Shown here: piece after piece, positions 51,352 through 62,829 of the stretch
How positions within the stretch are numbered: position 1 is the first letter of the stretch
Layout: the number at the start of each line of letters is the position of its first letter
Origin: Oceanobacillus kimchii X50
Lineage (GTDB): Bacteria > Bacillota > Bacilli > Bacillales > Amphibacillaceae
DNA: 64,000 bases
Assembly (NCBI RefSeq): GCF_000340475.1
Contig: NZ_CM001792.1
Span: 3,124,592-3,188,591 of the forward strand
Reading direction: 5' to 3'
Made by a program: the position numbers and the translations under genes
Notes under the pieces: model-generated
Databases searched by the model: none
What the model was told of the DNA's origin: nothing
What the model saw: the letters and a program-made list of their open reading frames with translations, nothing else

Positions 51352-52320
51352 TTATGGTTTAATTACGAGATCTGGTTTTTTCTGTAAACTATGAGTTCCA
51401 TCAATGAAACGAACGGTTCCACTCTTGGCACGCATTACTAATGTAGATGTCGTTGCTTTTTTCCCTTTAAATTGAACACCTTTTAGTAACTCTCCATCTG
51501 TAACACCAGTGGCTGCAAAAATAGCATCGTCTCCACTACAAAAGTCATTCATGTAAAATACTTTATTTAGGTCAGTGATTCCCATATCATGGCAACGTTT
51601 GATTTCTTCATCATTCGATGGTAATAATTTCCCTTGTAGTTCTCCACCTAAACATTTTAATGCCGCTGCTGCTAATACACCTTCTGGAGCTCCACCAGAT
51701 CCTAGTAGAATATCTACACCTGTATCATCAAAAGCAGTATTAATCGCCGCTGCTACATCACCATTCGGAATTAATTTGATTCTAGCACCAGAAGCACGAA
51801 TCTCATCAATTAGTTTTTGATGACGCGGACGATCTAGAACTGTAGCTACCACATCTTCAATCGATTTATTTTTTGCCTTTGCTACTGCTTTAAGATTATC
51901 AACTACTGGAGCGTTAATATCAATTTTCCCTACTGCATCTGGACCTACCGCAATTTTTTCCATATACATATCTGGCGCATGTAATAATGTGCCTCTATCT
52001 GCAATAGCAATAACAGCTAAGGCATTCCACGTTCCTTGAGCAACAATTTCTGTACCTTCTAGTGGGTCTACTGCTACGTCCACTCCAGGACCGTCTCCAG
52101 TACCCAATTTTTCACCAATATAAAGCATTGGTGCTTCGTCCATTTCGCCTTCACCGATTACGACTGTACCATCCATTGGTATGGTATCAAACACTGTACG
52201 CATCGCAGTAGTTGCTGCATCATCAGCCTCATCTTTTACACCTCTACCCATCCAACGAGCAGATTGTAGCGCTGCTGCCTCTGTGACACGTACTAATTCC
52301 ATTGATAAACTTCTTTCCAT
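51352..52320 (-). CDS. glpX: Fructose-1,6-bisphosphatase class II
   Basis: This 322-residue GlpX-family enzyme has the metal and phosphate motifs [15 protein letters not shown] and [13 protein letters not shown], plus [18 protein letters not shown]. It hydrolyses fructose-1,6-bisphosphate in gluconeogenesis. Start ATG 52320 lies nine bases after AGGAG; an ATG three codons upstream overlaps that site. Gene order murAB-glpX-rho is conserved in Bacillus. Confidence 0.94.
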   Translation of the reverse strand: MERSLSMELVRVTEAAALQSARWMGRGVKDEADDAATTAMRTVFDTIPMDGTVVIGEGEMDEAPMLYIGEKLGTGDGPGVDVAVDPLEGTEIVAQGTWNALAVIAIADRGTLLHAPDMYMEKIAVGPDAVGKIDINAPVVDNLKAVAKAKNKSIEDVVATVLDRPRHQKLIDEIRASGARIKLIPNGDVAAAINTAFDDTGVDILLGSGGAPEGVLAAAALKCLGGELQGKLLPSNDEEIKRCHDMGITDLNKVFYMNDFCSGDDAIFAATGVTDGELLKGVQFKGKKATTSTLVMRAKSGTVRFIDGTHSLQKKPDLVIKP

Positions 52321-52435
52321 TTCAAACATCTCCTTTTGTCTTTTTCTTTGAGGTTGTACAAAAATTCATATCTTTGGACATACCTCTACAAATACTCATC
52401 CCATCAAGTATTTATGGATATGTGAAATGGCATCA

Positions 52436-53722
52436 TTACATATTTTGATCTTGCATTATCTCTACATCTGTCATTTCTTCACGCCAAATATTCGCGCCTA
52501 AGGATGATAACTTTTCAGTTAATCTTTCATATCCTCTATCTATATGGTCTAGCCCTGTTATTTCTGTGATTCCATCAGCTAACAGTCCAGCAATAATCAG
52601 CGATGCTCCTGCACGAAGATCACTGGCTTTTACTTTTGCTCCTTCTAACTGTACCGGTCCTGATACAATAACCGAACCACCTTCCACTTTAATAACTGCA
52701 TTCATTCGACGTAATTCATCGATATGCTTTAATCTAGCGGAATAGATGGTGTCCGTTATTACACCAGAATGGTTCGCTTGTGTTAATAAAGAAGTAAACG
52801 GTTGTTGTAAATCCGTCGGAAAACCAGGATATACTAACGTTTTAATATCCACACTCTTTAGTGGTCGGTTTCGTGCAATATATAATTGTTCATCGCTTTC
52901 TTCAATCGTAACATTCATTTCACGAAGTTTTGCAATTAATGATTCTAAATGCTGTGGAATCACATTATCAATAACTACTTCCTTCCCTTTGGCCGCTGCA
53001 GCAATTGCATACGTTCCTGCTTCAATACGATCAGGAATAATCGTATGACGGCAACCGTGTAAAGAAGGCACGCCATCGATTCGGATCACATCCGTACCTA
53101 CTCCTTTAATTTTTGCTCCCATATTCGTCAGTAATGTTGCTACATCGATAATTTCTGGCTCTTTCGCAGCATTCTCAATGGTAGTTCTTCCTTTTGCTTT
53201 TACTGCTGCCAACATAATATTTATCGTTGCACCAACACTAACAACGTCAAGATAGATACGTGCTCCACGTAATTCGTTTGCTCGCAAATAAATCGCACCT
53301 TGTTCATTAGTAACCTCTGCACCAAGTGCTTCAAACCCTTTGATATGTTGATCAATTGGTCGCGGTCCTAAAAAACATCCACCTGGTAAACCAATTACTG
53401 CTTTGTTAAACTTACCAAGCATTGCCCCCATGAAATAATAGGATGCACGAAGTTTTTTGACTTTTCCATTTGGTAAAGGCATTGCCATCATCTTTTCAGG
53501 ATGAATGGTTATATCTTGTCCATCTCTATATACACTGCCACCAATTTCTTCAAGTAAATCCCCTAAGGTATCCACATCAGAGATTTCAGGCAAACCTTCA
53601 ATCGTTACTGCTGAGTCTGCCAATATTGCAGCGGGAAGTAAGGCAACCGCACTGTTCTTTGCTCCACTAATTCGAACTTGGCCATTTAAATCATGACCAC
53701 CTTCAATTAATAATTTTTGCAT
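52436..53722 (-). CDS. murAB: UDP-N-acetylglucosamine 1-carboxyvinyltransferase MurAB (MurZ)
   Basis: This 428-residue second MurA has Cys116 in [15 protein letters not shown]. The C-terminal part ([19 protein letters not shown]) matches the family. Low-GC Gram-positives carry two MurA enzymes; the secondary one lies between tal and glpX, as here. It is about 15 residues shorter than MurAA. Confidence 0.95.
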   Translation of the reverse strand: MQKLLIEGGHDLNGQVRISGAKNSAVALLPAAILADSAVTIEGLPEISDVDTLGDLLEEIGGSVYRDGQDITIHPEKMMAMPLPNGKVKKLRASYYFMGAMLGKFNKAVIGLPGGCFLGPRPIDQHIKGFEALGAEVTNEQGAIYLRANELRGARIYLDVVSVGATINIMLAAVKAKGRTTIENAAKEPEIIDVATLLTNMGAKIKGVGTDVIRIDGVPSLHGCRHTIIPDRIEAGTYAIAAAAKGKEVVIDNVIPQHLESLIAKLREMNVTIEESDEQLYIARNRPLKSVDIKTLVYPGFPTDLQQPFTSLLTQANHSGVITDTIYSARLKHIDELRRMNAVIKVEGGSVIVSGPVQLEGAKVKASDLRAGASLIIAGLLADGITEITGLDHIDRGYERLTEKLSSLGANIWREEMTDVEIMQDQNM

Positions 53723-53844
53723 ATGAAAACCTCATTCCTAAAGAGGTGTTCTTCGTTGAACACACTGCATGTTGTTAGTAGGCATTTTCATTAAAAACGT
53801 TTTTTACCATTAATAGTGTTTCCTAATTTACCAAAATCATGTAA

Positions 53845-54486
53845 TTATTTCTGGTTATTCCAATCGTCTAGAAATTTTTGGATACCTTGATCCGTAAGTG
53901 GATGCTTCACGAGTTGTTCCAATACTTTGTAAGGAATTGTCGCTATATGTGCACCATTTAGTGCAGCATCTGTTACATGAAGTGGATGACGAATAGATGC
54001 AGCAATAATTTCTGTGGACACACTGTGACGATCAAATATTTCTGCAATAGTAGAAATCAAAGTCATTCCATCTTGTCCAATATCATCTAAACGTCCTAAA
54101 AATGGGGATACATAGGTTGCACCTGCACGTGCCGCAAGTAATGCTTGGTTGGCATTAAAAATAAGCGTTACATTTGTTTTAATATTAAGTTCACTAAATA
54201 CTTTAACTGCTTTTAATCCTTCTAAAGTCATCGGAACTTTTACTGTAATGTTAGGAGCAATTGCTGCTAATTCTTTACCTTCTTCTATCATGCCTTCTGC
54301 ATCTTCAGAAATAACTTCCGCACTCACAGAGCCAGATACTTCTTTTGTAATCTCACGTAAACGATCGTGGAAAGAAACTCCTTCTTTAGCCACTAAACTC
54401 GGGTTTGTTGTTACACCTGCTAGTATTCCTAGTGAATTCGCAGCTCGAATATCATCAATATTAGCTGTATCGATAAAAAATTTCAT
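53845..54486 (-). CDS. tal: Transaldolase-like protein (TalC/fructose-6-phosphate aldolase family)
   Basis: This 213-residue short-type transaldolase begins [17 protein letters not shown]. The Schiff-base Lys region is NITVKVPMT (Lys about 84), followed by [31 protein letters not shown]. It moves dihydroxyacetone units in the pentose-phosphate pathway. Start ATG 54486 lies seven bases after GGGAGG. B. subtilis ywjH is the counterpart at this site. Confidence 0.93.
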   Translation of the reverse strand: MKFFIDTANIDDIRAANSLGILAGVTTNPSLVAKEGVSFHDRLREITKEVSGSVSAEVISEDAEGMIEEGKELAAIAPNITVKVPMTLEGLKAVKVFSELNIKTNVTLIFNANQALLAARAGATYVSPFLGRLDDIGQDGMTLISTIAEIFDRHSVSTEIIAASIRHPLHVTDAALNGAHIATIPYKVLEQLVKHPLTDQGIQKFLDDWNNQK

Positions 54487-54570
54487 CACAAATCCTCCCT
54501 GCTTTTTTTCGTGTAAAAATTGTTGGAAAAGCTGTACCATTGGTACAGCTCATTCGTTTCAATTATGTGA

Positions 54571-55425
54571 TTATGCTTGGTTAGAAGAACCAAATTCACG
54601 CATTTTACCTTTTACAGTTTCTTTAATCGCTTCAGTTCCTGGCCCTAAGTATTTACGTGGGTCATAGAGATTTGGTTTTTCTTCTAATGTTTTTCGTACT
54701 GCTCTTGTTTGAGCTAATTGATTTTCAGTATTTACATTAATTTTAGCAGTTCCTAAAGAAATAGCTTTTTGAATATCCTTAGTTGGAATTCCAGTACCAC
54801 CATGAAGTACTAAAGGTACATTAACTGCATTTAGAATTTCTTCCATTTCTTTAAATCCTAAATTTGGTTCACCTTGATATTCTCCGTGCACAGAACCTAG
54901 TGCTGGAGCTAAGCAGTCTATTTCAGCCTCTTTTACAAGACGTTGACATTCTTCTAAATCAGCATACTTGATTCCACCGATTACTCCATCTTCTTCTCCA
55001 CCAACAGTTCCAACCTCAGCTTCTACAGAAACGCCATGGATTTGTGCTAATTCCACAACTTTCCCTGTAACTGCGATGTTTTCTTCGATTGGAGAATGAG
55101 ATCCGTCAATCATAACAGAAGTAAAACCAGCATGGATTGCTTCTGCACATTTTTGAAAACTAGATCCATGATCTAAATGGATTGCTACAGGTACAGTTGT
55201 ACCATAAGATTCCATTAATGATTTCACCATAGCAACGACTACATTGAAACCACCCATATATTTTCCAGCTCCTTCAGAAACACCAAGAATAACTGGTGAC
55301 TTCTCTTCTTCCGCAGCTTGAAGAATAGCTTGTACATACTCTAGGTTATTTATATTAAACTGACCTACTGCATAACCATTCTCTTTACCTTTTTCTAGCA
55401 TTTCCTTCATTGATACTAAAGGCAT
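54571..55425 (-). CDS. fbaA: Fructose-bisphosphate aldolase class II
   Basis: This 284-residue zinc aldolase begins [24 protein letters not shown]. The zinc and catalytic motifs [21 protein letters not shown] and LVLHGGTGI are present. It splits fructose-1,6-bisphosphate in glycolysis. Start ATG 55425 follows AAGGAGGAA. Adjacent to spo0F as in B. subtilis. Confidence 0.96.
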   Translation of the reverse strand: MPLVSMKEMLEKGKENGYAVGQFNINNLEYVQAILQAAEEEKSPVILGVSEGAGKYMGGFNVVVAMVKSLMESYGTTVPVAIHLDHGSSFQKCAEAIHAGFTSVMIDGSHSPIEENIAVTGKVVELAQIHGVSVEAEVGTVGGEEDGVIGGIKYADLEECQRLVKEAEIDCLAPALGSVHGEYQGEPNLGFKEMEEILNAVNVPLVLHGGTGIPTKDIQKAISLGTAKINVNTENQLAQTRAVRKTLEEKPNLYDPRKYLGPGTEAIKETVKGKMREFGSSNQA

Positions 55426-55538
55426 GAAAAGTTCCTCCTTAAATTTACATAGCAATAAAAAAATAATCATTTTTATTACATAATAAGAATACCAAGTCCC
55501 AGTCTCTGGTGCAACAAGTTAGAACCATTCTATCTGTA

Positions 55539-55898
55539 TTAATCTTCTAAAATTCCTTCTACATCAGAGCACAATTCATTTAAATTAAAAGGTTTTGAAA
55601 TCAATTTCTCAACTTTATAGTCCGCTATTTCTTCTTGTATACTTTCTGCCATTCCACTCATTACTACAATCTTTGTATTGTATTTGTCGGAGTTCATCTG
55701 CTTAATAACCTCCTTGCCATCCAACACAGGAAGTTTATAATCTAAAATAACTAAATCATATAATTTTTCACTTAGCTTATCGATCGCATCTTTTCCAGTT
55801 CCTGCAAGGGATACTGTATATCCTTTATTTGATAGAACCTCACTTAATAACATTCTGATACCTGGTTGATCGTCTACTACTAAGATTGAATTTCCCAT
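55539..55898 (-). CDS. spo0F: Sporulation phosphorelay response regulator Spo0F
   Basis: This 119-residue single-domain receiver has acidic pair Asp9-Asp10, phosphoacceptor Asp53 (VILDYKLP), the Thr/Ser switch in VVMSGMAE and the conserved Lys in SKPFN. It has no output domain, as expected for the phosphotransfer intermediate between KinA-type kinases and Spo0B. Start ATG 55898 is seven bases after GGGGGAG. A strong sigma-H promoter precedes it. Confidence 0.96.
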   Translation of the reverse strand: MGNSILVVDDQPGIRMLLSEVLSNKGYTVSLAGTGKDAIDKLSEKLYDLVILDYKLPVLDGKEVIKQMNSDKYNTKIVVMSGMAESIQEEIADYKVEKLISKPFNLNELCSDVEGILED

Positions 55899-55937
55899 AA
55901 ACATTCTCCCCCTGTGTGTATTTCTTGTAATTATAAA

Positions 55938-55965
55938 ATTCGATGACTACAAAAAATAATCCTGC
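55938..55965 (-). promoter_or_regulatory. Sigma-H promoter of spo0F
   Basis: GCAGGATTA (55957-55965), a 12-base spacer and ATCGAAT (55938-55944) match the sigma-H consensus (RnAGGAwWW and RnnGAAT) at every position. The start of transcription would lie about 35 bases upstream of the spo0F start codon. B. subtilis spo0F is sigma-H dependent. Confidence 0.8.
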
Positions 55966-56224
55966 TAAGTTAGAAAAAGAGTTTTTTCACGAAACTAATA
56001 TTGCTAAAAATTGGTAAAAACACATTCTTATTTTACCAACATATACAGAAAAAGAGTAGTAATACATTGTCAGTGACTTATAGTTCGTGGTGGTGCTCAC
56101 AGATTAACTTATAAAGTTTAACTTCTTCCAATGGATGGTTCGTTCTTTCCCCACTTGAATAACTAAACGGGAGCTTGTGCCAGATGTGGTTGTTTCAGTT
56201 ATTTAATCACCCACAGGACTATGC

Positions 56225-56257
56225 AAAAAAAGCTGCTCAAATAAATATTTGAACAGC
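56225..56257 (-). terminator. Terminator of pyrG
   Basis: GCTGTTCAAATA/TATTTGAGCAGC stem (one wobble) with TTTTTTTG following on the minus strand, about 15 bases past the pyrG stop. Confidence 0.85.
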
Positions 56258-56272
56258 CTTATGATAAATATA

Positions 56273-57901
<1,629 letters not shown>

Positions 57902-57952
57902 CTATGATATTTTATTATTCCTAGTATGGCTAAAGGGGAAAATAAAATAAGA

Positions 57953-57986
57953 AAAGCGTTCCCCCATTTAACTGGGAAAACGCTTT
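57953..57986 (-). terminator. pyrG leader attenuator (intrinsic terminator)
   Basis: On the minus strand AAAGCGTTTTCCC pairs with GGGGGAACGCTTT (two G-U pairs) across an 8-base loop, then TCTTATTTTATTTT. It lies between the promoter and the start codon. The 5' arm contains UUUUCCC, which could pair with extra G residues added at the GGGC transcript start, as in B. subtilis pyrG. Confidence 0.8.
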
Positions 57987-58003
57987 GTATTTCGAATCAA
58001 AGA

Positions 58004-58043
58004 GCCCAATAAAGATTGTACTCATTGTCTTATGAAAAGTCAA
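58004..58043 (-). promoter_or_regulatory. pyrG promoter with GGGC initiation site
   Basis: TTGACT (58038-58043), 17 bases, TACAAT (58015-58020), then seven bases to GGGC (58007-58004). The distance makes the first G the likely +1. In B. subtilis pyrG, starved of CTP, polymerase stutters at this GGGC, adding G residues that form an antiterminator. Confidence 0.8.
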
Positions 58044-58049
58044 GACTTC

Positions 58050-58571
58050 TTAACGTGGATTATCATCATCAACTTTATCTTCTAAATCTTCATCCGCTTC
58101 GAATTCATCGACTTCATCTTCAAGGTCCTCTAAATCTTCATCTAAATCATCTTCAAAATCTTCGTCTTCTAGATCATCACCTAAATCACTAACAATGTCA
58201 TCAATTTCATCATCTGTTACATCTAGATCATCATCCACATCATCAACGACTGCTGCTTTCTTCTTTTTCTTCTTTGTCTTTTTCTTCGGTTCCTCGGTAA
58301 TTTCTTCCTCTGCTTGATCCACTGGGTACCAGCGTTTCAATCCCCACATTCCAGATCCTAATGTAAGAAAACGACCATCAACATTCATATCTGTGTAGAA
58401 CTGTGCCATCATATTTTGTTTTTGCTCATCGGTAAATTCCTTCAGCTCAGCAATCTTATTGAAGATAACCTTATAATTCATTGCTTTGTTCTCTTCTTTA
58501 AGTATTTTTGCTGCTAGCTCAATCATGGATAAATGGTCAATCTCATCATGGGTTAATTGTTGCAAACTCAC
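58050..58571 (-). CDS. rpoE: RNA polymerase delta subunit
   Basis: This protein of about 173 residues has the globular N-terminal HARE-HTH domain (about 1-90, MIELAAKILKEENKAMNYKVIFNKIAELK, in parts; ending GLKRWYPVD). A very acidic tail of Asp and Glu repeats follows after KKKTKKKKKK. Delta recycles RNA polymerase and sharpens promoter selection. I choose GTG 58571 (nine bases from GGGAG); ATG 58577 is only three bases from the site but possible. Gene order rpoE-pyrG is conserved. Confidence 0.92.
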   Translation of the reverse strand: MSLQQLTHDEIDHLSMIELAAKILKEENKAMNYKVIFNKIAELKEFTDEQKQNMMAQFYTDMNVDGRFLTLGSGMWGLKRWYPVDQAEEEITEEPKKKTKKKKKKAAVVDDVDDDLDVTDDEIDDIVSDLGDDLEDEDFEDDLDEDLEDLEDEVDEFEADEDLEDKVDDDNPR

Positions 58572-58992
58572 GTTCATGCACTCCCTTAGCAAATATAATC
58601 AAGGCATATTCTGCCTATGTACCTTCTTGTATATCCAGCTCTTATTTGAACTATCTACTTGAATCAATTTCATAACTAAATAAGTTGCTATGTTTTATGA
58701 AATTAACTCATTTACAATAACATAAAACTTTGTTCAGCGACTTTTTACTGCCCCTGATAATTGGTAGTTAAATGAATCAGGTTGGTATCACCTGTAAACA
58801 CACCTATCTAATTAATCTTAGACGTTACAAATGATTACAACGTGATAAACATATTTTACATTATAAACAAAGATAGATGCAATATTCCACATATAAGACA
58901 TAAAAAGTTGAGAAATTTATTTCTCAACTTTTTACTTCAATAACCCACATGTTTCGATATTCCCTTTAATATTGCTAACATATAAATTTTCA
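58572..58992. other. 421-bp region between the TetR gene and rpoE
   Basis: It contains the fatty-acid operon terminator (58902-58933) and the presumed rpoE promoter. No convincing -35/-10 pair stands out, and there is no gene. Confidence 0.5.
58902..58933. terminator. Terminator of the fatty-acid oxidation operon
   Basis: AAAAAGTTGAGAAA and its exact complement form a 14-bp stem with a 4-base loop, with a natural T tail on either strand, 60 bases past the TetR stop. Confidence 0.8.
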
Positions 58993-59610
58993 TCAAGTTA
59001 TTTTTTTAGTAAGTTGGTCCAAATGTTGCATCTGCAAATCAATGTATTCTTCAAGTGTAAATTGTTTTTGGATGATCCAACGCCGGAATCCCCACATATG
59101 TCCTCCAACGACAATATTATTGGCAATCAGGCACATTTCCTTATCCTTTTTATCTCTTTCTAGGCAGGTTGATAACAATTTAATCATAATATCGACTACA
59201 GCTCTTTCTTGTTGCAAAACAAAGTCTCTCGTTTCCTTTTTTAGTGATTTAGTTTCCTGATACAACATTAAGATTTCATCTTGCATGTCATCCATGAGGT
59301 AAAAGAAAGATCTTACTGCCTTACGCATATTTTCAATCGAAGGATTTTCAACTTCCATAGAATCTGCAATTCGATCTCTTACTTGATCATGAATCGACTC
59401 ACATACTAAAAATAAGACATCTTCTTTTGTCCTTATATATTCATATAAAGTACCAATACTGAAACCTGATTCTTTCGCTATTTCTCTCGTCGTTGTACGA
59501 TGAAAGCCTTTTTCTTGAAACAAGCGCATGGCACCTTTAATAATTTGATTACGACGTTTACTGACAAGCTGTTGGTCTTTGACTGATGAAAGAATTCGAT
59601 CTTCTGCCAT
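58993..59610 (-). CDS. TetR-family regulator of fatty-acid degradation
   Basis: This protein of 205 residues has the TetR HTH at about 15-60: RNQIIKGAMRLFQEKGFHRTTTREIAKESGFSIGTLYEYIRTKEDVLF (in parts). The ligand domain fits the FadR-like TetR type of Bacillaceae, which responds to long-chain acyl-CoA. It is the last gene of the beta-oxidation operon, 39 bases past an acyl-CoA dehydrogenase gene, and so probably controls it. Start ATG 59610, about ten bases after AGGAGG. Confidence 0.85.
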   Translation of the reverse strand: MAEDRILSSVKDQQLVSKRRNQIIKGAMRLFQEKGFHRTTTREIAKESGFSIGTLYEYIRTKEDVLFLVCESIHDQVRDRIADSMEVENPSIENMRKAVRSFFYLMDDMQDEILMLYQETKSLKKETRDFVLQQERAVVDIMIKLLSTCLERDKKDKEMCLIANNIVVGGHMWGFRRWIIQKQFTLEEYIDLQMQHLDQLTKKIT

Positions 59611-59649
59611 TTTTTGATATCCTCCTTTCTGCACTTTACTTATATATCA

Positions 59650-60789
59650 TCATTTTGTTAACATTCGACCGATTACCAATCGCTGTACCTCATTTGTACC
59701 TTCATAGATTTGTGTGATTTTAGCATCACGCATATACCTTTCTACCGGATAATCTTTCGTATATCCGTAACCACCAAATACTTGGACTGCTTCAACAGTA
59801 CTTTTCATTGCTACATCTCCAGCAAATAATTTCGACATTGCAGAAGCTTTTCCATATGGTAAACCAGCTGATTCTAGCCAAGCAGCTTGATAGGTTAATA
59901 GACGGGCAGCCTCTATCTCTGTTGCCATATCTGCTAATTTAAATGAAATTCCTTGATTCGCAGCAATCGGCTTTCCAAATTGCTGACGTTCTTTAGCGTA
60001 TTCCGCAGCAGCATCCAAAGCTCCTTGAGCAATTCCTAAGGCTTGAGCAGCAATGCCATTTCTTCCGCCATCAAGTGTGGTCATAGCAATCTTAAAACCT
60101 TCTCCTTCACTTCCGAGTAAGTTTGCTGCAGGTATTCGACAATTTTCAAATATCAATTCGGTGGTCGGAGATGAACGAATTCCAAGCTTTTTCTCTTTTT
60201 TCCCAAAACTAAAACCTTCAGTTCCTTTTTCAACAATAAATGCACTAATCCCTTTATGATTTGCATCAGTGTCGGTTTTTGCAAATACAATATAAATATC
60301 AGCTACGCCACCATTGGTAATCCACACCTTATTTCCATTAATAACAAATCCTTCGCCGTCTCGTCTTGCTGTGGTTTTCATCGATACAACGTCACTTCCA
60401 GCACCTGGTTCAGATAAAGCATATGCACCAAGCGCTTCACCAGTGGCTAAACGTTGCAAGAAATTCTTCTTCTGGTCTTCCGTTCCATACTTAAATATTG
60501 GCCAGCTAGCTAAAGATAAATGAGCTGACAATGTTACTCCTGTGGAAGCACATACGCGAGAAAGTTCTTCTACCGCAACCACGTAGCTCAGATAATCCGA
60601 ACCAATCCCACCATATTCTTCTGGCCACGGGATGCCGGTTAACCCTAACTCTGCCATTTGATCAAAAATAGAACGGTCAAAGCGTTCTTCTTCATCACGT
60701 TCTGATGCCGATGGTGCAACTTCTTTTTCTGCAAAATCACGGACCATTTTACGCAGCATTTCTTGTTCTTCTGTTAATTGAAAATTCAT
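59650..60789 (-). CDS. Acyl-CoA dehydrogenase (AcdA-like)
   Basis: This FAD enzyme of 379 residues has the family signatures [21 protein letters not shown] (in parts, about 122-142), WITNGG and [34 protein letters not shown], which includes the catalytic Glu in YEGTNE. It makes trans-2-enoyl-CoA in beta-oxidation. Its ATG overlaps the upstream dehydrogenase stop by one base (TGATG), so translation is coupled. It is closely similar to its neighbour, a tandem duplication. Confidence 0.93.
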   Translation of the reverse strand: MNFQLTEEQEMLRKMVRDFAEKEVAPSASERDEEERFDRSIFDQMAELGLTGIPWPEEYGGIGSDYLSYVVAVEELSRVCASTGVTLSAHLSLASWPIFKYGTEDQKKNFLQRLATGEALGAYALSEPGAGSDVVSMKTTARRDGEGFVINGNKVWITNGGVADIYIVFAKTDTDANHKGISAFIVEKGTEGFSFGKKEKKLGIRSSPTTELIFENCRIPAANLLGSEGEGFKIAMTTLDGGRNGIAAQALGIAQGALDAAAEYAKERQQFGKPIAANQGISFKLADMATEIEAARLLTYQAAWLESAGLPYGKASAMSKLFAGDVAMKSTVEAVQVFGGYGYTKDYPVERYMRDAKITQIYEGTNEVQRLVIGRMLTK

Positions 60790-61943
60790 CAACCGTGCAC
60801 CCCTTCGTCTTTTAGCAGATGTTTTGCAATTACAATGTGCTGAATTTCATTAGTACCTTCGTATATTTCTGTAACTTTTGCATCACGGAATAATCTTTCC
60901 ACTGGATACTCTTTCGTATAACCGTATCCACCAAATACTTGAACTGCTTCGATTGCATTTTTCATTGCTGTTTTTGTTGCCAACATTTTTGCCATCGACG
61001 TTTCTTTATTACATTGTTTTCCTGCTTCTATCAATGCAGCGGCCTGATAAGTTAATAGTTTCGCAGACTCTACATTCGTTGCCATTTCGGCTAATTTAAA
61101 AGAAATCCCTTGGTTCGCTGCAATGGGCTTTCCAAACTGTTCTCTTTCTTTTGCATAAGTAACTGCATAATTCAATGCAGCTTCAGCAATTCCAAGTCCT
61201 TGTGCAGCTATACCAATACGGCCGATATTTAGATTAGCCATCGCAATTTTAAAGCCGTTTCCTCTTTCACCTAGTAAGTTCTCTTTCGGTATTCGACAGT
61301 TTTCAAAGATAATTTCTACCGTATTCGATCCATGTAAACCCATTTTCTTTTCTTTTTTTCCAATAATGAATCCAGGAGCGTTTTTTTCAACAATAAATGC
61401 ACTGATGTCTTTCGGCGCATCTCCAGTACGGGCAAATGTAATATACGTATCGGCTTCCCCACCATTTGTAATAAAAACTTTCGATCCATTTAATACATAC
61501 ATGTCATCTATCAGTTTAGCAGTGGTCTTCATACTGCTTGCATCCGACCCTGATCCTGATTCCGTTAAAGCAAACGCACCTAAATACTCTCCTCGTGCCA
61601 ATTTAGGTATATACTGTTGTTTTTGATCTTCTGTACCAAAATACAAAATCGGATTCGTTCCAACCGATGTATGTACCGATAAGATTACTCCTAAAGTTGC
61701 ACTAAATTTAGATATTTCATGGATGACTTGAATATAAGAGGTATAACTCATCCCACTCCCACCATATGCCTCTGGAATAGGAACCCCCATTAAACCAAGC
61801 TCTCCCATTTTTTGTATTAGTTCTTTAGGGAACCGATCTTCAGTTTCCATTCTCTCTATTTCTGGCACCACTTCTTGTGTAGCAAAGTCACGCACCATTT
61901 TTTGTAACATTTTTTGTTCATCAGATAGCATTAATATCGACAT
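60789..61943 (-). CDS. Acyl-CoA dehydrogenase (MmgC-like)
   Basis: This 384-residue enzyme has [21 protein letters not shown] (in parts), FITNGG, and [32 protein letters not shown] with the catalytic Glu region. It is closely related to B. subtilis MmgC and to short-chain (butyryl-) dehydrogenases. Start at ATG 61943, five bases after AGAGGTGG; the ATG three codons earlier overlaps the site. It lies between hbd and the second dehydrogenase. Confidence 0.92.
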   Translation of the reverse strand: MSILMLSDEQKMLQKMVRDFATQEVVPEIERMETEDRFPKELIQKMGELGLMGVPIPEAYGGSGMSYTSYIQVIHEISKFSATLGVILSVHTSVGTNPILYFGTEDQKQQYIPKLARGEYLGAFALTESGSGSDASSMKTTAKLIDDMYVLNGSKVFITNGGEADTYITFARTGDAPKDISAFIVEKNAPGFIIGKKEKKMGLHGSNTVEIIFENCRIPKENLLGERGNGFKIAMANLNIGRIGIAAQGLGIAEAALNYAVTYAKEREQFGKPIAANQGISFKLAEMATNVESAKLLTYQAAALIEAGKQCNKETSMAKMLATKTAMKNAIEAVQVFGGYGYTKEYPVERLFRDAKVTEIYEGTNEIQHIVIAKHLLKDEGVHG

Positions 61944-61963
61944 CACATCCACCTCTCTAGTGA

Positions 61964-62815
61964 TTAATCATATGTGTAAAAACCTCGACCTACCTTCTTT
62001 CCAAGACGACCAGCTTTAACATATTGTCTTAATAACGGACACGGACGATATTTACTATCTCCAAATCCTTCGTGTAATACTTCCATAATGTATAGACATG
62101 TATCTAATCCGATAAAATCAGCAAGTTGCAATGGTCCCATTGGATGATTCATACCAAGTTTCATTACTTGATCTACATCCTGTGGAGAAGCAACACCTTC
62201 AAACACTGTGTAAACGGCTTCATTAATCATAGGCATTAAGACACGATTAGCCACAAATCCCGGAAAATCTCGTACTTCTACACTTGATTTTCCTAATGAT
62301 TCTGACATTTTATGAACAAGTTGATACGTTTCATCACTTGTCTCTAATCCACGAATGATTTCAACTAATTTCATGATTGGAACCGGATTCATAAAATGCA
62401 TGCCAATAACTTGTTCTGGTCGTGTTGTCTCTGCTGCAATTTCTGTAATTGGTAACGACGATGTATTGGAAGCTAAGATAGCATGGCTTGGCGCATGTTT
62501 ATCTAATTCTTGAAAAACAGAAATCTTCACGTTCATATTTTCTACTACAGCTTCAATCGCTATATCACAATTTGCTACTTCTTCAATTGTGTTAGCTAAT
62601 GTTATTCGATTTAATGCTTCAATCTTATCTGTTTCAGACATTTTATCCTTTGTTACATCTTTTTCTAGTATTTTTTCAATTTGCACATATCCTCGTTGCC
62701 GTGCTTCTTTATTTTTATCAAAAAGGTATACATGGTATCCAGAACGAGCACAAACAAGCGCAATTCCTGCGCCCATTTGGCCTGCTCCGACCACCATAAC
62801 ATTTCGGATATTCAT
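61964..62815 (-). CDS. 3-hydroxybutyryl-CoA dehydrogenase (MmgB-like)
   Basis: This 283-residue NAD-dependent enzyme has a Rossmann motif VVGAGQMGAGIALVCA at residues 8-23, ASNTSSLPI, and the catalytic His-Glu in GMHFMNPVPIMKLVEII. The C-terminal domain holds DFPGFVANRVLMPMINEAV. It oxidises 3-hydroxyacyl-CoA. It follows the thiolase by 14 bases with AAGGAGG. Confidence 0.94.
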   Translation of the reverse strand: MNIRNVMVVGAGQMGAGIALVCARSGYHVYLFDKNKEARQRGYVQIEKILEKDVTKDKMSETDKIEALNRITLANTIEEVANCDIAIEAVVENMNVKISVFQELDKHAPSHAILASNTSSLPITEIAAETTRPEQVIGMHFMNPVPIMKLVEIIRGLETSDETYQLVHKMSESLGKSSVEVRDFPGFVANRVLMPMINEAVYTVFEGVASPQDVDQVMKLGMNHPMGPLQLADFIGLDTCLYIMEVLHEGFGDSKYRPCPLLRQYVKAGRLGKKVGRGFYTYD

Positions 62816-62829
62816 GGTTATCCTCCTTG

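Larger units (their letters stand above)
55899..56272. other. 374-bp region between pyrG and spo0F
   Basis: It contains the spo0F promoter (55938-55965) and the pyrG terminator (56225-56257). B. subtilis has ywjG here; I find no such gene. The middle (about 56040-56210) shows no element that I can name. Confidence 0.6.
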
